Below are positions 34,984 to 44,788 of a DNA stretch of 53,133 nt, piece by piece. The stretch comes from SAR324 cluster bacterium REDSEA-S27_B3. Lineage in GTDB: Bacteria; SAR324; NAC60-12. The notes under the pieces are model-generated. The model worked only from the letters and a program-made list of their open reading frames with translations. It did no database searches and had not been told where the DNA came from. The DNA lies in assembly GCA_001627865.1 (NCBI GenBank), contig LUQO01000017.1, positions 1-53,133 on the forward strand, in the 5' to 3' direction. Every line of letters starts with the position of its first letter. Positions within the stretch are counted from its first letter, which is position 1. The position numbers and the translations under genes are program-made.

Positions 34984-36870
34984 ATGAAAGTTAACATGCG
35001 TTACGGAGCATTTGCTCTCATATTATTAGTTCTTGGACTGCCCGCTTTTGCCGGCGGCGGTGGCGGAAGCAGTTTGATTGAGCCCTTAGGTGTGATGCTC
35101 CTTGCTGCAGCAGTGGTTGCGATTATTCTAAGTTATGCAAAACAGGCCAGCCTGTTCGCATTCATCATTGTAGGTGTTGTGGCTGGCATAGTCGGTGTCA
35201 GAACAGTCATCAACACAAATGTGATGACTGCTTTTATCGATATTGGCATTACACTTCTGCTTTTTATGGCAGGAATGGAAGTAGATATTCCCGGCTTAAT
35301 AAAGCGCTGGAAACTGCTTTTGATCAATGGGTTCGGACAAATTATTGGTTTGTTTCTTATCAGTGTTGGCCTGGGCGCACTGTACGTTGGAATTGACGCC
35401 ACCTATATGACAGACGCAGGTCTGCCCACGGAAAATGCTACACCTGCTCTGATTTATTTCGCGCTATGTCTTACTTTGTCATCTACTATTCTGGTTATAG
35501 GGACACTAAAAAATACAGGACAAATTGCAGAAGAACACGGTCAGATCGCGCTGGGTTTAATGGTTCTTCAGGATATAGTTGCAGTAGTTGCGCTTGCCAT
35601 CCTCGGCAGTCTGAAGCCACCAGAACCTGGCATTGAACCGCCAAACCTGGGCATCGAAGTTGCCATGATATTTGGAAAAATGTTTGCTTTGGCAATTGTT
35701 CTTTATTTTGTCACCAAATACATTCTCAATCCACTTTTCAAATTTTTTGCTCAATCAGGCGAACTTCTCTTCATCGGAACTTTAGGCTACGGAATGGGTG
35801 TTGCCGCGTTGTGTGAGGTTATTCACTTTTCTTCTGGAATCGGAGCCTTCTTTGCTGGAGCAACTCTTGCCGCACTTCCATACAGGCATGAGATTGAGGA
35901 CAAAGTAGAACCTTTAAAAGCATTCGGGGTTATACTCTTTTTCATGGGTCTTGGATTTGATATTTCTGAGTTAACAACGGACCAGATGCTTGGCGGTTTG
36001 ATGGAAGGTCTGATACTGGCGGTATTAGTTGTTGTTCTGACAATACCGCTTATGCTTGCTTTGGGTTTCTTAAGCCGCCTGAACTCCAAACCTTCATTCC
36101 TGATGGGAGCCATCATAAATCAAAGTTCAGAATTTTCGCTGATGCTTGCTGTACTTTGTTTACAATATAAAATCTTTGATCCGCACATTTTCATTGTGGT
36201 GACTCTGGTGGTTCTGATCTCGTTTTTCCTTTCTTCGTTAGGGCACCAGTTCCTTGATGCTCTTCATGGAGTTTTTGCCAATGTTCTGAGTTTTATGGAT
36301 GGGCGTTCAACAGCTGCACAGGAGGATGCTTCTGATGAAATCAAGCTGGAAGGGCATGTTGTCATTATGGAATATAATGAACTCGCCATAGAAATTGCTG
36401 ACTTTTATGCTCAGCGTGGACAGCAGGTTTTACTGCTGGATCTTGATCCGCGTATCATAGAGTACTTTGAACAGCAGCATGGACACAGCAACATACACGC
36501 ACACTACTCTAATATGGCTGATCCGGATGTGTGGGAAGACCTTGCATTTAACAAGGCAAAAGTTGTTATTTCCTGTATAGACGGAGGTCAGGAAGCAGAA
36601 TTGGCAATTACACGCTGGCTCAAAAAAGAAGCACCTGAAGTGCCGTTTATTGCAGCCACTTCTTCACATGAAGAAACATTGGAATTGTATGGCGCAGGAG
36701 CACGCTATGTAATTCAAACGGAGTATCTGGCAGCAAAAACTTTCAGAAATATCTTTGAAACAGAAGAAACTAAACCGCCTAAAGATGCTTTCAGGGAAAT
36801 TGGTGAAAACCATTTTTCAGACACAAAGAAATTGCAGGAAGGACTTGGCAGCGCCTTTGCTAATGCTTAA
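34984..36870 (+). CDS. CPA2-type cation/proton antiporter with TrkA-N domain (paralog 1)
   Basis: Kef-like transporter of 628 residues. The first segment looks like a cleavable signal (LGLPAFA-GGGGGSS), then a membrane domain of about eleven to twelve segments to residue ~430. The ion-site Gln196-Asp197 (VLQDIVAV) typical of CPA2 exchangers is present. A TrkA-N/RCK domain covers ~455-575. Its first loop reads MEYNELAIEI, lacking the GxGxxG glycines, though the LLDLDP acidic end of strand two is kept. GGAG lies upstream of the ATG. A paralog follows 29 bases later, so both are probably in one transcript. Expected substrates are K+ or Na+ against H+. Confidence 0.88.
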   Translation: MKVNMRYGAFALILLVLGLPAFAGGGGGSSLIEPLGVMLLAAAVVAIILSYAKQASLFAFIIVGVVAGIVGVRTVINTNVMTAFIDIGITLLLFMAGMEVDIPGLIKRWKLLLINGFGQIIGLFLISVGLGALYVGIDATYMTDAGLPTENATPALIYFALCLTLSSTILVIGTLKNTGQIAEEHGQIALGLMVLQDIVAVVALAILGSLKPPEPGIEPPNLGIEVAMIFGKMFALAIVLYFVTKYILNPLFKFFAQSGELLFIGTLGYGMGVAALCEVIHFSSGIGAFFAGATLAALPYRHEIEDKVEPLKAFGVILFFMGLGFDISELTTDQMLGGLMEGLILAVLVVVLTIPLMLALGFLSRLNSKPSFLMGAIINQSSEFSLMLAVLCLQYKIFDPHIFIVVTLVVLISFFLSSLGHQFLDALHGVFANVLSFMDGRSTAAQEDASDEIKLEGHVVIMEYNELAIEIADFYAQRGQQVLLLDLDPRIIEYFEQQHGHSNIHAHYSNMADPDVWEDLAFNKAKVVISCIDGGQEAELAITRWLKKEAPEVPFIAATSSHEETLELYGAGARYVIQTEYLAAKTFRNIFETEETKPPKDAFREIGENHFSDTKKLQEGLGSAFANA

Positions 36871-36899
36871 TACTGCTTAACACCAGATAAAGAGGTTTT

Positions 36900-38813
36900 A
36901 TGTCTAAATCACTTATTTTCAGATTCTCGTTAATCCTGGCTGTTGGACTATTTGCTTCTTTGCCGGTATATGCAGGTGGAGGAGGCTGGTTCATTAAACC
37001 TCTGGGCTTGATGCTCGGTGGTGCCATGCTGATAACAATCCTATTCACGAAACTAAAACAGACGAACATCCTGTCATTTGTGATCATGGGCTACATTATG
37101 GCCAGTGTTGCCGGACTTCCGGAAACATCGCTGGATCAGCTGGATCAGCATTATAGTGGAATAAAGGCCATACTTTCAGGGTTTCAGCAAATTGGCATTG
37201 TGCTGATTCTTTTCATGGCAGGGTTACAATTCAATCTGGTTGACATAACTAAACGGATTAATTTAATTCTTGTCAATGGAGTAGGTTACATGGGTTTGGG
37301 TCTGCTGCTCTTTTTCTGGGCCGCAGCCAGCTTTGCCGGAACAGTAGGTTTCAGTGAAGGAATCTATTTTGCCCTTTGTCTCGCGGTACCATCCAGCATT
37401 CTTGTTGCTGCCGCACTGGAAAACAGTGGCACAGAAGAATCATTACAAGGACAGATTTCAAAGGGTATTACTGTGCTGGGTTCATTATGCGCAATTGTCT
37501 TAATTGCTAAATTAAGTGCAACCGGAGTTGTGAGTCAATTTTCAAATACATCCGCACTGTTTTCTACAGTTGAATCTTTTAAATCAACTATGGTTTTTAA
37601 TCTCTGGTTGACAGAGGAACTGGTGCTTTTGATAGTTATTCTGATGATATTGTCAAAAGTGGTTCTGGAACCGGTTGTGCGTTATTTGTTACGTTCTGCT
37701 GAGCTCCTGTTTGTAAGTGCTCTTGGGTATTGCATGGGTATTGCGGCCATTTGCGGCTATATCGGAATTTCTCCGGAAGCTGGCGCTTTCTTTGCTGGAA
37801 TATCTGTGGGGAACCTGCCCTACCGGCTTGATATTGAAGACAAGGTTGGCCCTTTGAAATCCTTTGGAGGCGCATTGTTTTTCCTGACAGTTGGTGTTGA
37901 AATAGCAACAATTCAATCATCAAACTTTTCCAGCAATCTGGGAGCAATCATCCCGCTGCTGATTCTAGTGATTCTGATTAAACCTTTGTTCCTGATAATC
38001 ACTGGTTTCGCCACAAAACTTAAAGGTCGTACTGCTTTTTACATCGGCACTACCTTAAATCAGGCATCAGAAATATCAATCATAGTTGCGCTTTTAGCCT
38101 GGAAAAATGATGTTTTTGATGATCGACTTTTTGCTATCGTGATTGCTGTTATACTTGTTTCGCTGCTTGTATCTGCCATGGGACACGCAGTGCAACCTGG
38201 ACTATATCATTCTTTCAAATGGCTTGTTGGCGTTTTGAATCGTAACATTTCCGCGGTTGATCTGGAAAGCAAACGGCAGGTTGTTTTGAAAAATCATGTT
38301 GTTTTACTGGGATTCAATGAAATTGCTCAGGAAATCGGCGAATTTTTTGAGGACCAGCTTACACCTGAACGCGTTTTGTTGATCGACTGTGATCCGGAAA
38401 TTATTAAACATTTTGAAGAACGCAAAGATTCCAATGTTGATACGGTTTACGCGGACCCTGCGGATCCTAGTGTGTGGAAAGAATATAAATTAAGTGAGGC
38501 AAAAGTTGTTGTTTCCTGTACAGGCAGTGACTTAGACGCGGATATTGAACTTGCCGGTTACATCAAAAGAACTACCCCAGATCTGCCTTTCCTTGCAGTA
38601 ACTACCGCTCATGAAGATTCGCTGAAACTTTACGAAAGCGGAGTCCGTTATGTTGTTCAGACTGATCAGCTCGCTTCAAAAACCTTCAGAGGAGTTTTTG
38701 CGGAGGAAATCGACAAACCGTCATCAGAGTCTTTTCTGGAAAAAGGCAGCAGCCACTGGAAGGACACACGTTCCATCAGAGACGGGTTAGGTGAGATTTT
38801 CAAGCTGGTCTGA
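36900..38813 (+). CDS. CPA2-type antiporter-like protein without the Gln-Asp ion site (paralog 2)
   Basis: 637 residues, same layout as paralog 1: signal-like start (LPVYA-GGGG), membrane domain to ~440, TrkA-N domain ~460-580. At the place of Gln196-Asp197 it has Gly194-Ser195 (TVLGSLCAIV), so the carboxylate that binds the ion in CPA2 proteins is absent. The RCK loop is LLGFNEIAQEI, again without the usual glycine motif. It may be a regulatory or heteromeric partner of paralog 1 or use another mechanism. It is convergent with the channel gene, with only 50 bases between them. Confidence 0.86.
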   Translation: MSKSLIFRFSLILAVGLFASLPVYAGGGGWFIKPLGLMLGGAMLITILFTKLKQTNILSFVIMGYIMASVAGLPETSLDQLDQHYSGIKAILSGFQQIGIVLILFMAGLQFNLVDITKRINLILVNGVGYMGLGLLLFFWAAASFAGTVGFSEGIYFALCLAVPSSILVAAALENSGTEESLQGQISKGITVLGSLCAIVLIAKLSATGVVSQFSNTSALFSTVESFKSTMVFNLWLTEELVLLIVILMILSKVVLEPVVRYLLRSAELLFVSALGYCMGIAAICGYIGISPEAGAFFAGISVGNLPYRLDIEDKVGPLKSFGGALFFLTVGVEIATIQSSNFSSNLGAIIPLLILVILIKPLFLIITGFATKLKGRTAFYIGTTLNQASEISIIVALLAWKNDVFDDRLFAIVIAVILVSLLVSAMGHAVQPGLYHSFKWLVGVLNRNISAVDLESKRQVVLKNHVVLLGFNEIAQEIGEFFEDQLTPERVLLIDCDPEIIKHFEERKDSNVDTVYADPADPSVWKEYKLSEAKVVVSCTGSDLDADIELAGYIKRTTPDLPFLAVTTAHEDSLKLYESGVRYVVQTDQLASKTFRGVFAEEIDKPSSESFLEKGSSHWKDTRSIRDGLGEIFKLV

Positions 38814-38863
38814 TTAGTTTTTAAATATTTAAGAACAACCTGATTTATTGAACTATTTTTTTA

Positions 38864-41374
38864 TCAGAACCGTGCTCTTATATTTGGAGCACGGAGTTGG
38901 TTTGCCCTGAACTGTTCAACTCTCTTGTAACCTAGTTTAATCAGGGTTTCAATTTGAGTCTCCGGAATGTCCATTGATCTTGCTATTTTAGTAAGTAAAT
39001 TCACTTCCCTTTCATCAAAGTCCCTGTCCACAGTAGCAATATTCAGCAGACTTTCCAGCATGTGTTGCTGATCTTCTTTGCTGAATTCAATTGCTTCAAT
39101 CGGAGGTGTCTGCCAGCGCAAAATATATTCCTCAAGTTCTTGTATTTTTTCGTTGTCCTTCACCAGACGAATCGCCGAATGCAGGAATGAGCGTTCATGC
39201 AGATCAATATGTTCATCCGCCATAACCATCGCTACTACAGCGCTGGCAAACCAGAATAGTTGATCATCAGTCATGCGGCTTACCAGTTCTGTGTCAAACT
39301 CAGGAATTACTCGATCCTGAGTACTTATTTGAATTTTTTGCAGAGCCCTGGTGCTTTTTAATGCTTTACGCGCATTATCATTGCCTGATTTTGCTGCTTC
39401 ACGGAACCAATGATATGATTCATCAAGGTTTTTCGGAACACCTTTTCCATTGTAATTCATCAAGCCCAGATTGTATTTGGCCCTTATATGATTCTGAATT
39501 GCCGCCTGATGAAAACATTGATAAGCCTCCTCATATTTTTCATCCTTTTTAATCAGCTTCAGACCTTTCCGGAACAGTTTTTCAGCCTCAGCAGAAGGTT
39601 TAACATCTTCATCTTTTATGTCCGGATCATCTAAGGATTCCAGCTCATAACCATTTTGTTGAGCCTGGCTGGAAACCGGCGCGATAAAAATCACACGATC
39701 ACCCGGATTTACCTGAAGTTCCGGATGAGGATTTACCAATAGTTTGTGTGTTTGACAGCGAATTAGTCCGACTGGCAATTCCTCATCTTTTGCTTTCATA
39801 GTTAATATTGTTGAAAGCCAGCTTGATGCTTTCCATTCCTGACTTAATTGACGTACATGCAGACTTTGGGTTGTGGACTCTTCCAGGATAATCTCCTCAA
39901 TCAACGTACCTAATCCGGGATTTAGCGCTGATTGTGAAAGGATGGGGGCTATCAGCTCTTCCGGATCCATACAAAAATCACAACCCACTTTAAACAATTG
40001 CTGATCAAAATCTTCCTTGTGATAAGTCGCAATTGTAAATACTTCTCCATCTGTGGCTTCTTCCAGACGCAATACAGACATAAGGTTCTGTCCATCATCT
40101 GCATGATCAATCAGCGCTACTTTAGCCTCTGTTGATTTGGCCTGCTGAAATGATTTTTCTGAATTCGAATCTCCTTCAATCCACTCAACATCCAGATTAC
40201 CGGGAATTTCCTCCAAAATTGGAGTATCTGTTAACACAACAATTTTTTCCGGCTGATTTCTTTGACCTAACTCCAGCAAGCACCGATTAATAAAAACCTG
40301 GTTATCAGAACTTATTAAAATATGACCGTCAATGCCTATTTCATCCATTCCTATTATATCTATAGCATGATTTTCAAGATCACCTTTTGGACGGGACTCT
40401 GGCGGTTCAAGCTGCATTATCAAACAGTCTTTCGGAATTTCAAATGAAGCCTCCGGATTGATCAGCACCACTTCATCTATTACTACCGCGAGAGGCATAA
40501 TTCCCTGGTTCTGTTTTTTTGTTTTTATTACATCCAGCCAGGTTTTTCCGATAATTACAGGTTCAGGATTTCTTGTAGTTATATGATGTCCCTGTGAACG
40601 GTTGATTACTTTATTGATCCATGCTGGAGCGCCTTGTGAATGGAAAGCCAGCAGCAGCAATGGAACGTACAGATCGTATGGATCCAGTGCATGATCGCAG
40701 CCGACATCTTCAAAGTAGTTGCGAAATTCACGGCCAATATACTGTGCCTGTGTCACAATCTTTCCGTTGCTCAAGGTTTCAAGCTGCAGTACTGTCATCA
40801 GTGAATAGCTGTTGTCTTTAAAAAACACATAGGCAATACTCGCTTTTGCTGCTGCGGCTTTTCGCAAAACATTCAAATCATAAGAGTCTCCTGAAACCCA
40901 TTTCAGTTTGTTGTAAGATGTGGCCAGCAGGGGGTGTTCATTTACCGGTGAGATTAAAACTATCTTGTCTTCTTTTGCGAATTTTTGATTCTGCGAAATT
41001 ATTTCTACCATCCATGTAGGATCATCAGAACAAATCAGCACATGCCCTTTCATTTTCAAAGTACCAAGGCCGCGATCACGACCGGACCGGAATTCCTGAA
41101 ATTTGTCTGTTACCAGCGAAACTATAATTGAAAAATTTACCAATCCTGCCGCCATCACCAGGAAAGTAAATATTTGTCCGGGAACAGTTTCAGGTGACAT
41201 ATCTCCATAACCGACGGTGGTAAAAGTCACCACTGTCCACCAAAGAGAATTGAATACTGAACTGAATTTGCTTTCCTCACTTCCTGAAAGGATGAACTCA
41301 AAAAAATAAATACCGGCCGTTGACATGATCAGAAAAGCCGGAATCATCATCATTAATAAAATACGGACTTTCAT
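38864..41374 (-). CDS. 2-TM potassium channel with two RCK units, Sel1 and TerB-like domains
   Basis: 836 residues. Two membrane helices (about 5-30 and 66-90) flank a pore with the K+ selectivity filter TTVGYGD (52-58). RCK-N/RCK-C unit 1 spans ~109-325 and unit 2 ~349-570, as in tandem RCK channels. Both lack a glycine-rich nucleotide loop (HVLICSDD, HILISSDN). Residues ~594-672 form Sel1-type repeats (AKYNLGLMNYNGKGVPKNL, then WFREAAKSGN). Residues ~700-815 look like a TerB/TerB-like helical domain with acidic DEHID and DRDFDE turns. This tail is unusual for a K+ channel. The gene converges with the two antiporter genes, suggesting a joint potassium locus. Confidence 0.87.
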   Translation of the reverse strand: MKVRILLMMMIPAFLIMSTAGIYFFEFILSGSEESKFSSVFNSLWWTVVTFTTVGYGDMSPETVPGQIFTFLVMAAGLVNFSIIVSLVTDKFQEFRSGRDRGLGTLKMKGHVLICSDDPTWMVEIISQNQKFAKEDKIVLISPVNEHPLLATSYNKLKWVSGDSYDLNVLRKAAAAKASIAYVFFKDNSYSLMTVLQLETLSNGKIVTQAQYIGREFRNYFEDVGCDHALDPYDLYVPLLLLAFHSQGAPAWINKVINRSQGHHITTRNPEPVIIGKTWLDVIKTKKQNQGIMPLAVVIDEVVLINPEASFEIPKDCLIMQLEPPESRPKGDLENHAIDIIGMDEIGIDGHILISSDNQVFINRCLLELGQRNQPEKIVVLTDTPILEEIPGNLDVEWIEGDSNSEKSFQQAKSTEAKVALIDHADDGQNLMSVLRLEEATDGEVFTIATYHKEDFDQQLFKVGCDFCMDPEELIAPILSQSALNPGLGTLIEEIILEESTTQSLHVRQLSQEWKASSWLSTILTMKAKDEELPVGLIRCQTHKLLVNPHPELQVNPGDRVIFIAPVSSQAQQNGYELESLDDPDIKDEDVKPSAEAEKLFRKGLKLIKKDEKYEEAYQCFHQAAIQNHIRAKYNLGLMNYNGKGVPKNLDESYHWFREAAKSGNDNARKALKSTRALQKIQISTQDRVIPEFDTELVSRMTDDQLFWFASAVVAMVMADEHIDLHERSFLHSAIRLVKDNEKIQELEEYILRWQTPPIEAIEFSKEDQQHMLESLLNIATVDRDFDEREVNLLTKIARSMDIPETQIETLIKLGYKRVEQFRANQLRAPNIRARF

Positions 41375-41676
41375 GCTTAAACAATTTTCAGCAGGTTATA
41401 TTAATCTTTGGAGTTTCAGCTATTAAATATTTGTGATTCAAGAACAAGCAACCATTTTCTTTATTTAAAAAAACAATCTCATGATTAAATAACTGAACAC
41501 TACTCTGAAAAATTTTCATCTTTAGTAAGGCACACGTTTTATAAATAAAATATCGTAATGCACTCCCAAGTTCAAATATAAGAAGTTCAATTTACATATC
41601 TCATAGATATTTTGGTGGCCAACAGGTGATTAAATCCAAGTACGGTTACAGGCTGGGTCAGTTAATATTTTGATGC
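41375..41676. other. 302-base intergenic region
   Basis: No gene seen. It holds an AT inverted repeat (TTATTTAA at 41461-41468, TTAAATAA at 41485-41492) and, at 41580-41630, an imperfect copy of the sequence at the 3' end of the tRNA at 42785. Confidence 0.55.
41580..41630. repeat. imperfect direct repeat, copy A
   Basis: Starts AGAAGTTCAAT and contains TTTTGGTGG. By eye about 34 of 42 positions match 42752-42798, allowing gaps. The two copies enclose the SDR gene. Copy B includes the 3' end of a tRNA gene, so this could be an old attachment-site pair. Confidence 0.5.
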
Positions 41677-42612
41677 TTATGTTAAAGTTCCAAGCATTGC
41701 CGTTATCGACATTTCAAAATCAAATTCTGGTCTCCATTTCCAATCTCGTTTAGCGGAACTTGAAAGTAACTCATCAGGCCAACCTATGATCAAATCCTCA
41801 ACGTCTGGGTCTACCTTAAAACTATAGTCAAAATCGGGATAAATCTGCTTTAGCTTATCGCCCAGTTGCTGCGCTGTGAAATGGAAACCATGCAGATTGT
41901 AGGCATTGCTCTGAAGGCACGCTCGAGGAACAAGGGATATCTCAATAATGCTGCGAATTACATCATCAAGAAACATGCATGACATGCCAGTATCTTTTGA
42001 AACAGGGAATTTGAATTGATCGCCTTGCACTGCAGCTCTGCATGCGTGTGAGGGATAGGCCGTCTTAGCTGATATGGGCGCGAATGGCGACAAAACCATT
42101 GGAAATCGCAAACAACGAAAATCAAAATCGTGGGTTTGTTTCAGGTAGGTTCCAAAACGTTCTACAGCCACTTTTGTCACGCCATACATGTTTTCAGGCC
42201 ATTGTTGGAATTCTTCCGGCAAGGGATTTATGGTATTCGAGCCGTAGGTTGCGATTGTACTGGCAAAGAAAAATAAACCAACCTCAAAATCCTTTGCTGT
42301 TCGCATTAAGTCGATCGAAGCTGTAGCGTTGATCTGCCACGCTAGCTCAAGGTCGATTTCCGAACTGCCTGAAAGCAGTGATGCGAGATGAAAAATGGCT
42401 TGTGGGCGCTTGTCTTTTAGTATCCTGTTTAGAAGATCTTGATCACGGATATCTCCAAGAAAAATGTGCTTAAAAAACGATTCATTTTTATGCTCGGTTT
42501 CCGGCAGGTCAAAACAGAACACTTCTATACCTTTTGCGGATAGTTGCTGGGCAACGAGCCTGCCAAGGTTGCCATTACCACCTGTAATGAGTGCGGTTTG
42601 GAAAGTGTCCAT
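41677..42612 (-). CDS. NAD-dependent SDR, L-threonine 3-dehydrogenase/epimerase type
   Basis: Extended short-chain dehydrogenase of 311 residues. It has the NAD loop GGNGNLG, the catalytic YGVTK (Tyr-x-x-x-Lys) and Ser in FFFASTIATYG. The FRCLRFP segment, the FTAQQLGDKLKQIYPDFDY stretch and the end (GWPDELLSSSAKRDWKWRP) match the pattern of the SDR-type threonine dehydrogenases, which oxidise L-threonine to 2-amino-3-ketobutyrate. A sugar-nucleotide epimerase is the alternative. It is a single gene between a channel gene and a tRNA, framed by imperfect direct repeats. Confidence 0.82.
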   Translation of the reverse strand: MDTFQTALITGGNGNLGRLVAQQLSAKGIEVFCFDLPETEHKNESFFKHIFLGDIRDQDLLNRILKDKRPQAIFHLASLLSGSSEIDLELAWQINATASIDLMRTAKDFEVGLFFFASTIATYGSNTINPLPEEFQQWPENMYGVTKVAVERFGTYLKQTHDFDFRCLRFPMVLSPFAPISAKTAYPSHACRAAVQGDQFKFPVSKDTGMSCMFLDDVIRSIIEISLVPRACLQSNAYNLHGFHFTAQQLGDKLKQIYPDFDYSFKVDPDVEDLIIGWPDELLSSSAKRDWKWRPEFDFEMSITAMLGTLT

Positions 42613-42751
42613 TGTTCTGAAACCTTGTACTAATTCTAAAAATCACGCTTAACCTCAGGTTTTCACCAGTGCTTGGCCAAGCTTTGTCCTGAACCAACCT
42701 AAAGGATCAGAATAAAAAATCAGGAACGATAGACAGTTTAGCACATTTACG

Positions 42752-42798
42752 AGAAGTTCAATCCACCTAACTTATCGATAATTTTGGTGGGCCAGGTA
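42752..42798. repeat. imperfect direct repeat, copy B (overlaps tRNA 3' end)
   Basis: Partner of 41580-41630. It starts AGAAGTTCAAT and runs through TTTTGGTGG into the CCA end of the tRNA gene on the minus strand. Confidence 0.5.
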
Positions 42799-42861
42799 GG
42801 ACTTGAACCTACGACCGGACGATTATGAGTCGTCAGCTCTAACCAACTGAGCTACTGGCCC
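42785..42861 (-). tRNA. tRNA with CAT anticodon (probably tRNA-Ile2, else elongator tRNA-Met)
   Basis: 77 bases including an encoded CCA. The acceptor stem is GGGCCAG/CTGGCCC, the D-arm has AGCTCAGTTGGTTAGAGC, the anticodon stem GACGA/TCGTC encloses the loop CTCATAA (anticodon CAT), and the T-arm contains GGTTCAAGTCC. The anticodon arm and the following GGTCG...GGTTCAAGTCC resemble tRNA-Ile2, whose C34 becomes lysidine, more than elongator Met. Sequence alone leaves both possible. Confidence 0.93.
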
Positions 42862-42960
42862 AAACCAAGTGTGTAATTGTAGCCTTTTATAGGGTTTCAA
42901 AACAAGATTTTTCGGAATCAGATGATAGTAATGTTCACAATCTTCAAATATATTTCTGCT

Positions 42961-44781
42961 TTAATTCGGTAAAAGTGAAAAGCGCATCATAGGAGGGTGT
43001 CGGGTGAAAAATTTTTCAGAAGTTTTTGCCACTCGAAGCAGCAGTGACTCTTCCCAGGGACGTCCCATCAACTGCATCCCAACAGGCAATCCTTTTGCGT
43101 CATAGCCTACCGGAAATGAAATCGCCGGGAATCCTCCAAGATTTGCCTGTGGAGCAAAGCGCATCAATTCAGTCAATGTGCTGAGGTCAGATTCTCCGTT
43201 TGTCAAAGCATCCGCAAGAATAGGCGGCGCCGTACAGGCAGTTGAGGGAGTAACTATCGCGTCAACATTCTGAAAGATTTGCTTAATATTAACAATCATT
43301 TTGGCCCGCACCCGTTGCGCTTTTACATACTCGCTGCCTGTAAACTGTTTTGCCAATGTAAGATTGATCATTGCATCAAAACCAAATGGTTGTCGAAAAG
43401 TCTTAAAGTACGATTTGAGAGAAGTAACCATTTCGGTAGTGATAGTGACAGCATGTGCCATCCGTATTTCATCAAGCTGCGGAATTTCAATTTCCTGAAC
43501 AGTTGCTCCCTGAGATTTGAACGAATCCAGCATCTGTTCACAGCTTCGTACAACATCCGCGGAGGCATGTTTGAACCACGGATAAAAAACTCCAAGTCTA
43601 ACACCTTCCAAATTTGATTTTTCAATATCCTTCAATTCCACGGGAGGTTGCGATTGTGTGCTCCATTGTCTGGGATCCGGCCCTGCAAGAAAGGAATAAG
43701 CTAAAGCAGCATCACGAGCTGTTGATGTGATAGGTCCTACAGTACCAATGCTCCAGTGCAGTTGCGCGCTGCCAGAGGTACTGACCCTTCCCCAGGTTGA
43801 CTTAAGTCCTACAACGCCACACAGACTGGCTGGAATGCGAATTGAGCCTCCGCCATCGCAACCAAGAGCTATCGGTGATAAACCGGCGGCTACGGCTGCA
43901 GCCGAACCGCTTGAAGAGCCTCCAGGATAGTGATCGAGATGATGGGGATTTCGTGTTGTTCCATAGTGCGTGTTCAGACCTGTAACTCCAAGACCGATTT
44001 CGTGCATATTGGTTTTTCCAACCATCAATGCCCCCGCGGAGCGCAGACGCTCCACGCTTGTTGCATCCTGGTCAGGAGGATGTTTGTTGTAAAATTTTGT
44101 GCCGATCATAGTCATAAAAGGGAGCATATCCAGTTCATCTTTGACTGACACCGGCACGCCATCAAGTATTCCCAGTGATTTTCCTTTTTCAAAGCGCTCC
44201 GCGGAAGTATTTGCCTGTCGCATCAATTCTCGTTCTTCCCAGGCCACATACGGACGTAACGGCACAGCGCTTTCTTCAATACTGCGAATTATATCCAGCA
44301 AACGCATGGCAACATCAACCGGAGTTGTTTTTCCTTCAAGGTAAGCTCGATGAAAATCCATTACCGTTTCCGGCTGAAACAGGCTTTTCTTTTCAGAACC
44401 AGTACCTTTTGCCGAGGATTCAGAGACCTGTTTATTCTCAAAAGAATCAAAAAAATGTTTAATGGATTTTTTTGCTGCGGCAGGAGTAATCTGACTTTCT
44501 GCGGGATGAACAGGATGCATCAAAGGTTCCTCTCCAACCTGACATTTTCTTAAACTTTGAATACCTGCCTGACGGAGCAGAAGTGGAATCAGCAAACTGC
44601 GTGTTCCGGGAGCGCGGAGAAGGAAGGCCAGAATTTTCAAGGTACGTCCGGAAGTCCGTGGAATTTTTACGGATTTAAGGTTATAAACAGGTTTTTCTTT
44701 TTTAGCAAACTGCCACAAAAAGGAAAGATACTTTTTTGTGCCTGCAAGTGTGAAAACAGGTTTGCTTTCGCGGTTTTCCAT
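42961..44781 (-). CDS. amidase signature family protein with long N-terminal extension
   Basis: 606 residues. The amidase domain (~140-600) has the full triad: Lys214 in VPVSVKDEL, Ser289 in [11 protein letters not shown] and nucleophile Ser313 in [12 protein letters not shown]. The layout with a ~135-residue extension before the domain resembles fatty-acid-amide-hydrolase-like enzymes. The extension is basic and partly hydrophobic ([22 protein letters not shown]) and might bind membranes. It begins seven bases after the histidine kinase gene, so they are probably co-transcribed. The substrate is unknown. Confidence 0.88.
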   Translation of the reverse strand: MENRESKPVFTLAGTKKYLSFLWQFAKKEKPVYNLKSVKIPRTSGRTLKILAFLLRAPGTRSLLIPLLLRQAGIQSLRKCQVGEEPLMHPVHPAESQITPAAAKKSIKHFFDSFENKQVSESSAKGTGSEKKSLFQPETVMDFHRAYLEGKTTPVDVAMRLLDIIRSIEESAVPLRPYVAWEERELMRQANTSAERFEKGKSLGILDGVPVSVKDELDMLPFMTMIGTKFYNKHPPDQDATSVERLRSAGALMVGKTNMHEIGLGVTGLNTHYGTTRNPHHLDHYPGGSSSGSAAAVAAGLSPIALGCDGGGSIRIPASLCGVVGLKSTWGRVSTSGSAQLHWSIGTVGPITSTARDAALAYSFLAGPDPRQWSTQSQPPVELKDIEKSNLEGVRLGVFYPWFKHASADVVRSCEQMLDSFKSQGATVQEIEIPQLDEIRMAHAVTITTEMVTSLKSYFKTFRQPFGFDAMINLTLAKQFTGSEYVKAQRVRAKMIVNIKQIFQNVDAIVTPSTACTAPPILADALTNGESDLSTLTELMRFAPQANLGGFPAISFPVGYDAKGLPVGMQLMGRPWEESLLLRVAKTSEKFFTRHPPMMRFSLLPN

Positions 44782-44788
44782 TTAAAAC

